Shown here: piece after piece, positions 25,653 to 37,273 of the stretch
Layout of the letters: each line of letters starts with the position of its first letter
Position numbering within the stretch: position 1 is the stretch's first letter
Origin: Alnus glutinosa
Lineage: Eukaryota > Streptophyta > Magnoliopsida > Fagales > Betulaceae
Direction: 5' to 3'
NCBI RefSeq assembly: GCF_958979055.1
Contig: NC_084886.1
Location: 42,706,654-42,770,653 of the forward strand
Length of the DNA: 64,000 bases
The notes under the pieces: generated by a model
Database searches by the model: none
Told to the model about the DNA's origin: nothing
What the model saw: the letters and a program-made list of their open reading frames with translations, nothing else
Program-made: the position numbers and the translations under genes

Positions 25653-26690
25653 TCAGATCTCCCCCAGATAAATCTGTTTATCACTACTGCAAGACCCAAT
25701 AATAGGTTCAGTGGGATGGAAGACACACTCATTGACTGATCCATTGTGGCCAGGGAGCTTATACAAGATGCCCCGAGAAGTTGTGTCCCATATGTAAACC
25801 ATCCGATCCGAACTCCCTGCTGTGACTTTGCTTCCATCAGGCGACCAGCCACATTTCAAAAGGTTCTTTTCGAAGTTGTGCTGGTGTCCTCCCATTACTT
25901 TCACGCATCGATTCTGTGGTGCATATGGACGCATATCCCATATGCAAAGTTTGCAGTCCATACCGTTCGTAAGAAGATAGGAGCCATCAGGGCTCAACTG
26001 CATACCTGTTATCATATCTTGATGGCCTTGAAGCGTCATTATTACTTCACCTTTGCGCACATCCCACACCTTTATGTCATTGTCAATGCCCCCTGTAAAG
26101 ATCTTGTCAGACGCATCTGAGAAACTGACAGCTGTGATTTGATATTTGTCTGGAAATGTCTGAATGGCACCCCTCTGCCGCATATCCCACAGTTTGGCAG
26201 TTCCATCATCAGATCCACTGACAATAAGTGGCGGTCCCCTCCGACAAGGACAGCACGAATTCACAAACGACGAGTGTTCTGCCATTTTCTTTATCTGTTT
26301 CCCCGTTTCAACATCCCATGCCCTTAGAGTTTTATCGGGGCTGGCTGATATTATCTGGGATCCATCAGTACTCCAATGAAGATCGAGAACTGCATTCTTG
26401 TGTCCTTTTAGAACCATGAAGTTCTTGCAATCCCCATACACATTCCACAGAAAAATTTCTTTGTCGTGAGACCCAGATGCGATGGCCGTTCCAGCTGGAT
26501 TGAACTTCAGTGTGTATATAGCACTCTGGTGACCCGCCAGCAACATGATTGGTGATTCCAAACCTGATGTACGCTGTTTTCCGTTTGGCCCAGGTGCTCG
26601 AGGGCCGCTATATGGGACAGTAGACCATTCCATTGGTCTTGGACCAACTGTAGACAAAGCATTTTCACTCCGTGCTGGAACAACTTCCAT
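25653..26690 (-). CDS. SNRNP40: U5 snRNP 40 kDa protein (SNRNP40 / PRP8-binding WD40 protein)
   Basis: A single uninterrupted 345-codon frame encodes a seven-bladed WD40 propeller. Blades show GHQSAIYTLKFNPAGTAIAS then EIFLWNVYGD, LKGHKNAVLDLHWS then LRAWDVETGK, VSGSDDGTAKLWDMRQRG, FTGGIDNDIKVWDVRKGE, GHQDMITGMQLSPDGSYLLT then LCIWDMRPYA, KCGWSPDGSKVTAGSSD then VYIWDTTSRG, and a final GHNGSVNECVFHPTEPIIGS. Length and sequence fit plant U5-40K, a spliceosomal protein that binds PRP8 in the U5 snRNP and tri-snRNP. The start MEVVPARSENALSTVGPRPM matches the family's usual short N-tail. The coding region has no introns, but the leader is split by a 2.46-kb intron (26733-29188). The extra Met upstream at 26854 is in another frame. 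Confidence 0.95.
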   Translation of the reverse strand: MEVVPARSENALSTVGPRPMEWSTVPYSGPRAPGPNGKQRTSGLESPIMLLAGHQSAIYTLKFNPAGTAIASGSHDKEIFLWNVYGDCKNFMVLKGHKNAVLDLHWSTDGSQIISASPDKTLRAWDVETGKQIKKMAEHSSFVNSCCPCRRGPPLIVSGSDDGTAKLWDMRQRGAIQTFPDKYQITAVSFSDASDKIFTGGIDNDIKVWDVRKGEVIMTLQGHQDMITGMQLSPDGSYLLTNGMDCKLCIWDMRPYAPQNRCVKVMGGHQHNFEKNLLKCGWSPDGSKVTAGSSDRMVYIWDTTSRGILYKLPGHNGSVNECVFHPTEPIIGSCSSDKQIYLGEI

Positions 26691-27299
26691 CTCAGTCTTC
26701 TACTTTCTTTAACAAGTGCTACACAGCAAATCCTGAGATAAAAACTAAAGAAATTAAAAATCCATGTCAAACAAAGTAGGATGAAATAGCTGAACTGATT
26801 ATCATGACTACAACCACTATCTAAGCTTGTAAACTGAATTTCTGACCAGCTCACCAGTTTAGAGGGGAAAAAAATCGAAAACTAAAGAAGATATTATGCA
26901 CTATGTCCATCCACATAAACTGAAAATCACCATTCAGTTCAATACAGACATAAATTATCATGGATAGAAATGATGATCTATTTAGCAACAAAAGAAACCA
27001 AAACGCATTCAGATTAGATCCCACACTTCAATCAAAGTTAAAAGTACAAAAAATTGCATGTTCAACTTTGATTGGTGAGTGCAATTAAATATAAATGAAA
27101 TGTGGCCCCAAAGTTCATGGATCTATGTAGAGGTAGGCTATCTAATCTTGTGCCATATAGTATATACTTAGCAAGAGCTTATGGAAAGTTCGTATTAATG
27201 AAACTGAGAGCTTAATTTGACAATAGAACTCTTATACTTCTCCGCGTAGGCTAGGTACATGTCCAACATTTTGCCGAATTGTTATAAATTCAGGAAAAG

Positions 27300-27430
27300 A
27301 TGGATACATTCAATAAGGAAGCAACAGAGAATATAGAAATAGTATGGCAACAAAGAATAGATGTGTCCACCCAAGTTAATTGATGAGAATCCATAATGTA
27401 GTTAGAATTAAGATTTAGTTGAGTTCAGGT
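27300..27430 (+). mobile_element. RTE-type LINE tail in the SNRNP40 leader intron
   Basis: The tail ATGTGTCCACCCAAGTTAAT, then GATTTAGTTGAGTTCAGGTG, parallels the ends of the fragments at 11850-11912 and 18260-18345 (GGCCACTCCAAATTAGTTGA, AGATTTTATTGAGTTGAG). It lies antisense to SNRNP40. Only the very 3' end of the element is present. Confidence 0.45.
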
Positions 27431-29142
27431 GGATCATCTAAACTTGGGAAGAGATCATAAGCTCGTAATGATGAAGCAAACCAATGCACCAACTAAGACA
27501 AAAGAGGTGGGGGGAAAAACCAATCATGAGCATACAAATGTTATGTTCAATTTTATCAATCCTAACAATTAGTGCATCATGCTGAGATTTTCTCAAGATC
27601 ATCATCCAACAAAGGATCAAACAAGAACAAACAATCATGAGGTACAAGTAGAATGCTGCTAAAGGTCAAGAAATGTGCATTTGCAAATTATTGAACCAAA
27701 AAAACATCAAACCGAATTTTGTTAAAAGGGGAAAGATAAGATTGCTTAGTTCATAGGTTCAAATCTTCTATTTAGTCATTTGGTAAGATTTGAACTCAAG
27801 ATATAAGAATCACATCCTCCCCCTTTTTGGTTGGAGAGGGGGATTTGTTTTGTAAGATTTGAACTTAAGACCTAACCCAATCTTATCCTACCCATCCACT
27901 GGGGGTGAGGGAAGGAAAAAGTGGACAATACACACCCATGAGCACATAAAAGTTCTCTTCCTTTTCTATAAATCCTAAGACAACGATCAGAAAAATAAAA
28001 CCTACCATCATGAAGTATTAAGTAGACTGCGATAAAGACATGAGACGAAATCTGGTTAGATCATTGATCCAAATCTTGCTAATTCTTTTTACTTAGTAAG
28101 ATTTGATCCAATGAACTACTCTTAACAATATTTTACTTCTTTACCACCTTTTTTAAGGAAGAAAAAAAAAAGAGGAAAAAGAAAAAAATACATACACACA
28201 TGCACACAGAGAAAGTAATTAATCACGTGTTCAACCCGGCTTAAAGAATGAGACAGAAACTATCACAGCTTTTGGACAAAGGAGAGGGTATAATCCACTA
28301 ACGGTTTGGTTTAGATACACTCGGTACATTCAAGTTGACCAACAGCAGCATCCCTTAGCTTCATACTTTCTTTCTCACACTAATAATTCTAAAACATCTT
28401 GTAATAAAATCCTAGAACCCAGTACTAGGCACAAACATTTAATAAATACACAAATCAATTGAATATCCCAAACAGTTTGCATCAATTCAGTTTTGCCTAC
28501 CCCAAAAGAAGCTAAACTAAGGATATTCAATACCCTTTCACATATACAATTTTTTTCTGTGTGTATAATGTAGTTCCTACAACTTTGGCTACACTGCCAT
28601 TTAGCTTGTTAGAAGACCTCAGCTTTCTATGGGTGCTCATTTGGCAACCCCAGTTCCAATTGTTGTCTAGATTGTTGAGACCATGGTAGCGTTTTATTTC
28701 ATTCACAAAGTAGAACATGAAAAATACTGCATATGACAAAATACTCGGTAAAATTGTTCCTCTTTCGTCCTACACTAGAAATAACAAAAGGAACTCATCA
28801 GAATTCATTTTCCTATTTCTTTGTTTTTCTGTGTTCAAGATAACCCACAATTTACCAAACCAAAAATGAATAATAGAAGCCAAAAATTTCATTGTTTCCG
28901 TATGCTAAACCCTTCCTCGTATACAAAGGAAATTAGGGTTTCACAAAAGAAATTGAAATGCAACTACAAAAAATAATTCAAATTCCCAAAAAGGAACAAG
29001 GAGACAGCCCCAAACCGAATTTACAGAAAAGAACAAAAATATAAAGCTAAACAAAGTTCAGTTTTTTGAGAGGAAAAAATCACTGCTCAGCTATGGTCAA
29101 GATTTCAAAATGACAACAATATTCCATGAAACTAGGGTTTCA

Positions 29143-29143
29143 C

Positions 29144-29185
<42 letters not shown>
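29143..29185. repeat. GA/CT microsatellite at the SNRNP40 donor
   Basis: About 21 GA units on the + strand read as CT on the gene's strand, beginning within the first bases of the leader intron. Length variation here could affect donor recognition or transcription. Confidence 0.9.
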
Positions 29186-29188
<3 letters not shown>

Positions 29189-29470
29189 CTGGCAGTTGTA
29201 CGTGTGGTGAACCCTAGAGGGTTATACTCTTTTTTTCTTCGATAGTGAAGGAGATCAAAGAGATCAGAGAGGGATTTCACACGTTTAATATGGATAAATG
29301 AACCATTCTGTTCGTCTCTTTTGAGGCCAGGGCTTAGTGCTCGAAGGACCGAGAGCGGCTGCGTTTTAGGTTTTAGTGGGTGACGCAGGGGGGAAATGAA
29401 AAAAAAAAAAAAAAAAAAAAAGGAAAGAAGGAAGAAAAGAGGGAGGAAAATACCCAAAATGCCCATTGTT
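29189..29470 (-). promoter_or_regulatory. SNRNP40 first (non-coding) exon and promoter region
   Basis: The gene's leader exon ends at 29189 on the minus strand. Upstream lies a GC-richer stretch with AAACCCTAG-like words, a 20-bp A run at 29400-29420 (T run on the gene's strand) and a purine-rich block. Transcription probably starts near 29300, but the start is not marked by a TATA box. Confidence 0.45.
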
Positions 29471-29527
29471 TTATTATTTATTCTCTTTTTTCTTTTTTCT
29501 TTTTTTTTTATCCTCGAATTAAAATAA

Positions 29528-30141
29528 TAAATAATTGCACCATTAGTCCCTGAGGTATGCTATAATTACAAATCACTCTCTATGGTATAAAAAGTTCATT
29601 TGAGGTCCTTGTGATAAACAATAATTACAAATCGATCCCTGGAGTCAAATTTCGTTAAATTTTTTAACAGATTCCGTTAAATGTCATGTCAGCTCCACAT
29701 CAAACCAATAAGATGGCAACACGAGTCCATCTTAGTAAAAACTATAAATTTATTAAAAAAATAAATAAATAAACTTATTTTAAAAAAAAAAATCAAAAAA
29801 AAAATGAAGGAAGGGGTGGCCTGGCCACCCATCGACCACCTTTGGGGGTGGCCCTTCCCCTTTTTGTTTTTTATTTTTCTTTTTTTTTTTAAAAAGTTTA
29901 TTTATTTATTTTTTAATAAATTTATATTTGTTATTAAGATGGACACGTGTTACCATCTTATTAATTTGATGTGGTGCTGACATGGCATTTAACAGAATCT
30001 GTTCAAAAATTTAACAAAATTTGACTCCAGTGATCAATTTGTAATTATAGTTTACCACAAGGACTTCCCATTAACTTTTTAAATCATATGGAGTGATTTG
30101 TAATTATAGCATACCCCAGGGATCAGTGGTGCAATTATCCC
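29528..30141. mobile_element. Mutator-type MITE with a perfect 9-bp target duplication
   Basis: The ends (ATAATTGCACCATTAGTCCC, GGTATGCTATAATTACAAAT and the mirrored ATTTGTAATTATAGCATACC, GGTGCAATTAT) form inverted repeats of about 50 bp with few mismatches. TTAAAATAA lies directly on both sides (29519-29527 and 30142-30150), a 9-bp target duplication typical of Mutator-like elements. The core is a GGGTGGCCTGGCCACCC / GGGGGTGGCCC palindrome. It is non-coding, and a related half element is at 1-250. Confidence 0.8.
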
Positions 30142-30344
30142 TTAAAATAAGGGGGCAAGATATTCATTTAACCAATCCTAACCTGCCACGTGGCATTGAA
30201 TAAGTTTACATTTTATTTTAATCCTCCCACTATTCTAATTTTCTCATTTGTTAATTGTTATTTAACTCACTATTTTTAATTCAATTAAAAATGACCGTTA
30301 TAATTAATTGTTTACTACACTAAGACTCATTATTATTAATGACA

Positions 30345-30530
30345 GAAATTTCCTACAAACCGATTTGTATAAAATTTCATAAAACCCACATATAAGATTA
30401 ACATGTGTCTATTGGCATGTGAGAAACACATGTTATTAAAAAACATGTGTTTCTCACATATTTAAATGACACATGTCAATCTTATATGTGGATTGTATGA
30501 AATTTTCTACAAACCAGATTGTTATAAATT
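30345..30530. mobile_element. Near-perfect foldback (hairpin) element
   Basis: The arm at 30352-30433 (CTACAAACCGATTTGTATAA, CCCACATATAAGATTAACAT, GAGAAACACATGTT) is mirrored at 30441-30525 (AACATGTGTTTCTCACAT, ATGTCAATCTTATATGTGG, GAAATTTTCTACAAACCAGA). The loop is only a few bases, so an RNA from here would fold into an about 80-bp stem. This is a MITE-type foldback and a plausible small-RNA source. Confidence 0.7.
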
Positions 30531-30840
30531 TTTGTCCCACTATTAATATTTATTTCCTAATTCAGTCACTTTACCTTAAACCTCTTTTCTTTTGATAATA
30601 TAAATATTATCACTTATAATCTATTATTAGTCTTATCTTATTTAATAATATAATTTGTTAATGTTAAACTCTTTATTTATTTTCTTAGTCGTTGCATATG
30701 CAATTTATAACAATTGAATATATAGTGTCGATTGTCATATACGAATGGCGGACACATGGTTGTAGATGAGCTTGACCCTATGGTAAATAATATTTACTTT
30801 TATATTTGGTCTTTGATCCAATGGTTTTATAGTTGACTAA

Positions 30841-31853
30841 GAGCATCCCTAGTGAACTTTTCAAATTTTTTCAAAATTTTAGTTAAACAATCTACTTTTG
30901 TTATTTTATCTATCACTTTTAAAAAGCTTATTACGTCAATCTTTCTAAATATTTTTCTATTTTAACTATATATATATATATATATATTTTATTGATTTTG
31001 AGAGCAACTACTTTAACAACCACTCCTTTTTCTCACTCCCAATCCACTCCATCATGTAGTCCTTCACTCTCCCACACTTAAACCCATTTCCTATCAGTAT
31101 GGCAGAATTCCCTTTGATGTTGAGTGCAGCGACGTTGTGGGCTCTAGCAGCCATTTCTGGTGTGGAAAAAGTATTGTTGTGCCTGATGCGGAACCCTAGT
31201 CACGCCATCGGCCATGATTATTGCAAGAAACTCACCCCATTGAAATACACAGGCACTTAACCCCCCGAAAGACAGCAAATCGCAATTGCCAAAATACCCA
31301 TCCACCCAAATACCAAGAAACAAACCCACCCCCAACCGGAAATCCAAATCCAAACCATCACTGCGCTGAAATCAGCCCTCATCGTCGACCTTTCAGCTGC
31401 GGCCACGGAAACAACATGTCATGTTCCACTGCCCAATGACAATTCGTGGAGCTGCCAACCTTCGCACCACCTCCCTGTGGCATCGACCCACGGCAAAGGA
31501 CTCCAACAATACTACAAAAGCCCACATTGTCGATCTCTGCCTCACCACCAACCATCGAGCCGGCCCTGTCATGCGCATCTGCCACCCTCTTCGGTGAAAG
31601 CGCCAACCGGTTCCGCACCATAAACAACAGCACCAAGCTCCAGAGGAAAAGTGAAGAAAGGGGAGAGGCGGGAAACAAACGAAAAATGATAAAATATTGA
31701 ATAGCTCATGAAATTTGTGAGTTCAATTTTGGGTGAAATTATGATAAGAGCCAAAATAAATAAAGTATAGAGAGTTTGTTGAAGTGGGCCTTTTTGAGTT
31801 TTTTACCAAAATTTGGCGAAAATGTTGAAATAGAGAGCTCACTAGGGATGCTC
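30841..31853. mobile_element. PIF/Harbinger-like non-autonomous element with a GC-rich cargo
   Basis: The ends GAGCATCCCTAGTGAAC and CTCACTAGGGATGCTC are inverted. The trinucleotide TAA lies on both sides (30838-30840, 31854-31856), the target duplication of PIF/Harbinger elements. The outer parts are AT-rich, but 31030-31690 is distinctly richer in G+C, with open frames on both strands (for example 31446-31700 +). None shows a domain I can name. No transposase is present. Confidence 0.65.
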
Positions 31854-31954
31854 TAAAGCACCATGTACAAATGAGGTTACACAACTACGGCTTCGTTAGT
31901 GGTGTGGATCATCCGGGGTTTAAATCCAGTTAGGCCACTAATGAAGACGATATG

Positions 31955-33741
31955 TGTCACGCCCCCGTTTTGGGAAATAAGGGAAACATGAGTTTGAGTA
32001 CTAAAATCATAAAAATGGAAGCGTGCAATTACAACAAATAAATTTAAAACTCATATTTTAATTAAACCTTTCTATTAATAATTCTTTCCAAGGTCATGAA
32101 CTCCAAAAAGAACAAAAACATACTATACAAAACTAGGGTTTTGGCCGGTTCATCACGAACTATCGCTCTCAGCAAGATCTACGCCCTTACAAGGAAAAGA
32201 CTTCGTCTTACTGTTGTCATCTGGAAAGGGGTGGAGGAAAAAGGGGTGAGTTCGACAACTCAGTAAGGAAAATACAACACCAGGGGAAATAAAACATGCT
32301 ATAAACTTTTATGCTATAATCTTTATCCATTGTCATAATGACAGATTTATTCTACTCATCGTTAAGAATTAATTTCACATATAGTGAATTGCATAATGTA
32401 TATTGTTTTACAACCTGAACCAATAGTATGTTGATTTTATTTTATTTTAGATGATTAAAGTGTTTTTGAATATATTAAGATTACAATGATGTTTAGAAGT
32501 ATGAATATGATATATGATTTTAGATTGAGTATAAGTTAGAGATTCAAGTTATGAAAAATTGTCTAAGAAGTGATATGCTAGGCTGTTTATGTTTTATAAG
32601 AAAACACATATTAAAGCATGATTCATAAAATGAAATGTGTTGTTTTAAGATAGGTGGCATAGCATATGAACAATTAAATACAATTTGAAGAATATGAAGA
32701 ATGGTATAAGAATGACAGCTTATGCAAATTAACAATATGAACAATTAAACAGATTTTCTAATGATTCAGTAAATTCTTTTTATCAGTTTTCTCTTTAAAC
32801 CTTTCTCTGTGGTTTATCCCTTTATAGACTCTACACCGCCAGTTCCCGTGAGCGGCGCACGTTGGCTTTGTCCAAAGGACCTATAGACTCAGCCTGTCGT
32901 CACAGAGAAGAGTCGCCGGGTTGGGGATCTTCCCTAGGTGAAGGCCAACCTCGGATGGTAGCACACACCGACTTACGGTATACTTGCCATGCTACCCTAT
33001 GGGTACCAAATCTAACTGTAATAGTGCCTCAGGGTTAAACAATTACTGCACATGAACGTATTCTGTAATACTGTAGGCTCTGCTTTATCTATAAACTTTA
33101 TTTCAAAACTGTAAGAGCCGCTTTCATAACTGTAGTCATGTGCAGAATTAAACTTTAGAATCTCTTTTCTTTCAAAACTGAATTCATTAATAGAATCATA
33201 TACTTTGGAATTCTCTGTAATCATATTCTTGAAATGCTCTTTATCATATCTCTGAGTATGCATAATTCATAATTTTTGAAATGCTCATATTCATGACTGT
33301 AAACATGCTTAATCCATACTTTGAAATGCTCTTGATCATAACTTTAATTATGCATAAATCATAACTTTAAAATGCTCTTAATCATATCTATAATTATGCA
33401 TAAATCATATCTTTAAAAATGCTCTTACTCATAACTGTAATTTATGCACAAAATTCTTGAATAATAACATATGAGCAATAAAAGCTTCGCATTAAAAATC
33501 ACATGATCAACGCTTTGTAAAATTCCCCAACACTTTTTCAAAAGATTTATAATAAAATCTTGTTGGGGGTTTTTCGGTGTTGTATCCCCTTACCTGGACT
33601 TGCCATTAGCGTCAGGGTCGAGTTTTTACCTAGATAAAACACAAGGACGAATTTAGAGGAGCGTTCTGATATTTCAAGTTTCTAAGACTTAAAATAAATT
33701 ATCCTATATAAATATACTTACAAAAATAATCATCCTCTTTT

Positions 33742-33772
<31 letters not shown>

Positions 33773-35276
33773 CTTTCCTTATACAATCTTTCTCCATTAT
33801 TAGTTTAACACTTAAATCCATCTTCTCTAAAAAAAAATACTAATATTTCCAATAAAACCAAATTATTATTAAGGAACATTAATCCTAACACCAAATCTCT
33901 CAAAAATCGAAACTTAACTCAAACATCCAGTTTTCTTCACTACACAGTCTATTTCAAACCCAAATAAACACCCACTCAGTTGATCAAGGAGCCCGTACAC
34001 CTAACACCAAATTTATCAAATCTATCATAAAACAGGGAATACATTTCAGTAAATCCCACATCCAGAAACATCACAATACTAAAACACTAACTGGATTACT
34101 TAAATACACGAAATACACTATATCATAACATAAACATATTATACCCCCCCTGAAACCACAATCAATCCAAAATTCACCAAGTGATCACAGCAACCTTCAA
34201 CACTCAACTCACGGCTCAACCAAAACAGGGAGGAGAAACACCACACAGAGGTTCCACCCAAATCCACAACTACACAATCCCACTGACCGAAACACCACAT
34301 CACAGTACACACAGCCGTCCAAAATCTCCATCAACAGAGAACATGGCCGACACACACACACACACAAAGCCGGAACATGGGATTTTAACCCAAATCATCA
34401 ACTCCAAATTTTACCCATCAAAGACTAAAAAAAATCAACAAGATTAAACCAAGAAATTAATCTAGTTTTTACAAAACTGCTTACTTTGGGGATTTCTCAA
34501 AAATCAGCCGGAAAACCAGTACTGGAAGTCGCCGGATTTCCGGCCAGAACCGCCGGAAATCGCCCCTGGAATCGTCACCGGCGATGACCCATGGAGGGTC
34601 GGGTCTGGGTCTCGCCGGAGGGTCGAGTTTCTACCCCGGTTCTTCTAGCTCCATCGGGTCCTCTCCTCTCTCCGTCGGTTTCTCGAGTAACGACCACCAG
34701 AAATCGAACCTCCGGTGGTCTGACCCTCCCCTGGTTCTCCATCTCCGTCCATCTCCCGACTGGTCTCTCTCTCTGTTTCACTCTCTCCAGGTCTCTCTCT
34801 CTCTCTTCCTCAGTCCGCTTCTCTCTCTCTCTCTCTCTCGGGTCTCTTGGTCTTAGAAGAGAAGAAAAAAAAAAGTAAAAGATAGAAGATAGAAAGGAGA
34901 AAGGGGACTGGGTCTCATTCTCTCAATCTCACTCTCTCCCTCGATCTCTCATCTCAGTCTCACTCTCTCCCTCTCGCTGTCTCTGTTTTCGGCAAGAAAT
35001 AGAAGAATAGAAGAAGAAGAAGAAGAAGAAGGAAGCAACTTGCCGTGCAAGTTCTTCTTTCTTTTTTTTTCTTTTTTTATTTATTTAACTAAGGTTAAAT
35101 TTTATCCTAGTTAGATTAACCTAAGTTAATCTTTTAAAAAAAATCTAGTTAACCCATAGTTAACTATTATCTAGTTAAATTAACTAGAGTTACTTTAAAA
35201 AAAATAATTATTAATAAAAAGTATTTTTTTTATTTGTTTTATAAATATGTGGTCTAATAAAATTTGGGGTATTACA
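31955..35276. mobile_element. Solo LTR (3.3 kb) with perfect 5-bp target duplication
   Basis: The sequence starts TGTCACGCCCCCGTTTTGGG and ends AATTTGGGGTATTACA, matching TG...CA ends. ATATG flanks it exactly on both sides (31950-31954 and 35277-35281). Interior marks of large plant Gypsy LTRs are present: 'acaactcagtaaggaaaata', the GCGGCGCACGTTGGCTTTGT block near 32850, and 'gtatccccttacctggactt' near 33581. No internal gag-pol or second LTR remains, so it is best read as the product of recombination between two LTRs. Open frames at 34181-34447 and 34584-34880 are LTR sequence and probably not genes. Confidence 0.82.
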
Positions 35277-35417
35277 ATATGCTGCAATATTGAGACACTA
35301 GTATTGTACTACGGGTCTCTCGACTAGGGGTATACAACCAGTTGCGGTTATTTTATCATAATCGCAAATAGGGTACCTGGTTATTCCCATTTCAATTACC
35401 GCAACTGCAGCAACCGG

Positions 35418-37250
35418 TGATGTGTCACAAATATTGTATATTTAGACCCCTTAATTTACATTAGTTAAACCTTTAACTTTGTTATTTTGTAATGCTTTTG
35501 TTAGTTTTGGTACTTTAGCATTTTTTAGGTAATAGAGAGAAAAGAGTCACAATTGTTGCACAATTCTTTCCAAGGGCAGCACGTGGACAGAAGCATCCAC
35601 TCACTCCCATTTCAGCAAATCCAAGGCACAAACCTCTCCTTAACTTGCTCATGCAGGAACACATGGAGGGGAGTCCAAAAACTGCTTGAGGGCCGAACCA
35701 AAAGTGGGATTATGCCCTTCCCAAAGCTGCTGGACAGTAGCACCATTTCCACTCCAAGCAGCTCATGCACGTGGGCAGCAGCACCCTTCCTTCTACACAC
35801 CAAGAACCAAGCTGCTGGACAGCATGGGCAGCACTTCCCCCAAGCTTGGACAGCACCTGCTGGACAGCATGGATAACAGCTCTACACTCCTCTCCAGCAG
35901 CAAATCACGTCCAACAGCACTCTCCTAGCACCGAATCCCAACCTGCTAGACAGCATGGACAGCAACTTGGACAGTACCTGCAGCTGCTGGACAGCACTTG
36001 GACAGCAACAACACTCTGCAGCACCTGACAGCAGCTCTCCCCAAGGCCTGGACAGCAACAACACTCTGCAGCACTTGACAGCATGGACAGCAGCTCTCCC
36101 CAAGGCCTGAACAGCAACAACACTCTGCAGCACCTGCAAGGGACAGCAGCTGCTGGACAGCAACCTGCACGACCTGCAACACCTTCTGCACTTGGACAGC
36201 ACGCCTGACAGCACCTGTAAGGGACAACAGCTGCTGGACAGTAACCTGCAGCACCTTCTGCACCTAGACAGCACGCCCAGCAACTCCTCCAGACAGCACC
36301 TTGGACACCACACTCCAGCTTGGACAGCATGGGCATCACGTGAAGGCAACACACTCCACCAAGACAGCAACCTGCATCATGCTATTTCTTTATAAAAGGT
36401 AGCACCATGCCATAGAAGAACAGATAGGAGAAAAAACGAAAAGAATAGAAAAGGCATAAAGAAAAGAAAGAGAAGTGTGAGAGCAGAGGCTACGCCTCTG
36501 CTTCTCTCCTTCTTGGGCTAGATTTTCTGCACCATATGTCTTTTGTAAATGTTTGATTTTTATGTTTTTAATTTAATGTCTTAGGTTTTATTTATTTTAT
36601 TATGTGTAGTTAAACCTTCTACTAAGGTTGAAGATGAAACCTCACCATTGAAGAGCGAAAATGTTTTCATGAGAGTTTATACTATCTGATTTTATTGGGG
36701 TTAATATTTTCAATGTTTTACTTCTTATCAGTTTTTGAGATGATTTTTGGATATCTCTTGTGATTTTCGGATACAAGTGATGATTTGAAATAGTCTTATT
36801 TAATTGATTGCTTGGTTTATATATATAAATGTTGGATATTCATTATGTTTTGCTATACGGATACATTTGATGATTTGGTTTAAACCGGATATCTTTTGTG
36901 ATTTGTACAAAGAATGGATTCATTGAATGATTTAAACAATTTTTTGAAGCATAGTAGAACATACATAAGATTTTTATAGTGACAACTTCGGATAAGTATT
37001 GATGAACATGATAATATTTTGCTATGATTTAGAGGGCGTGGATTCCAAAACCCTAGACCCCTTTATTTTCATTATTTCTGTTTATGTTTTCTTTTGTCAA
37101 AAACCCCTATATTTGGAATTAGGTTAAAATATGATTAGTTTGAATAAGGATTAATTTTCACAACACAATTCCTCGTGGGATCGACCTCGCACTTGCATAA
37201 CGCTATATTGTAAACGATTCGTGCACTTGCGAGTTTTAAAATTTTCACAA
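35418..37250 (+). repeat. 5' LTR of the LARD-like element
   Basis: It is 1,833 bp long. A TATA-like TTTATAAAAGG lies near 36390, just before an AGAGAAG-rich stretch where transcripts could start. The minisatellite within it has only about two units (36014-36122), versus about eight in the 3' LTR. Open frames on the minus strand through the CAGCA-rich zone (such as 35882-36370) are products of that repeat. Confidence 0.85.
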
Positions 37251-37255
37251 GTTTT

Positions 37256-37273
37256 TGGCGCCGTTCCTGAGGA
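37256..37273 (+). promoter_or_regulatory. Primer-binding site, tRNA-Asp type
   Basis: TGGCGCCGTTCCTGAGGA starts five bases after the 5' LTR. It matches the complement of the plant tRNA-Asp 3' end (TGGCGCCGTTGCCGGGG) over its first ten bases, with substitutions after that. This position and match are expected for minus-strand priming of several plant Gypsy lineages. Confidence 0.7.

Larger units (their letters stand above)
26733..29188 (-). other. 5' UTR intron of SNRNP40
   Basis: On the minus strand, a donor CAG/GTACTCTC lies at 29189/29188 and an acceptor TTTTATCTCAG/GATTT at 26733/26732, about 40 bp before the ATG. Right inside the donor is a 20-unit CT run (GA on the + strand, 29143-29185). 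The intron also carries an RTE LINE tail near 27300-27430 and otherwise shows no gene. Long leader introns are common in plant housekeeping genes and often raise expression. The intron is inferred from splice signals only. Confidence 0.6.

Noticed and set aside
26507..26854. Minus-strand frame overlapping the SNRNP40 start
   Set aside because: It is a shadow of the SNRNP40 reading frame plus leader sequence in another phase.
31446..31700. 84-codon frame in the Harbinger-like element as a gene
   Set aside because: Open frames exist on both strands because the block is GC-rich, and no protein family is recognisable. I kept it only as a possible capture.
34584..34880. Ser/Leu-rich frames at 34584-34880 and the Asn/Pro/Thr-rich frame at 34181-34447
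   Set aside because: They lie inside the solo LTR in CT-rich, low-complexity sequence and have no recognisable domain.
35882..36370. Long minus-strand Cys-rich open frame (CCRLLSSSCCPLQVL pattern) in the 5' LTR
   Set aside because: It reads the CAGCA-rich LTR repeat backwards. Open frames occur in several frames there, and the 3' LTR gives the same pattern lengthened by its extra repeat units. There is no domain or splice context.
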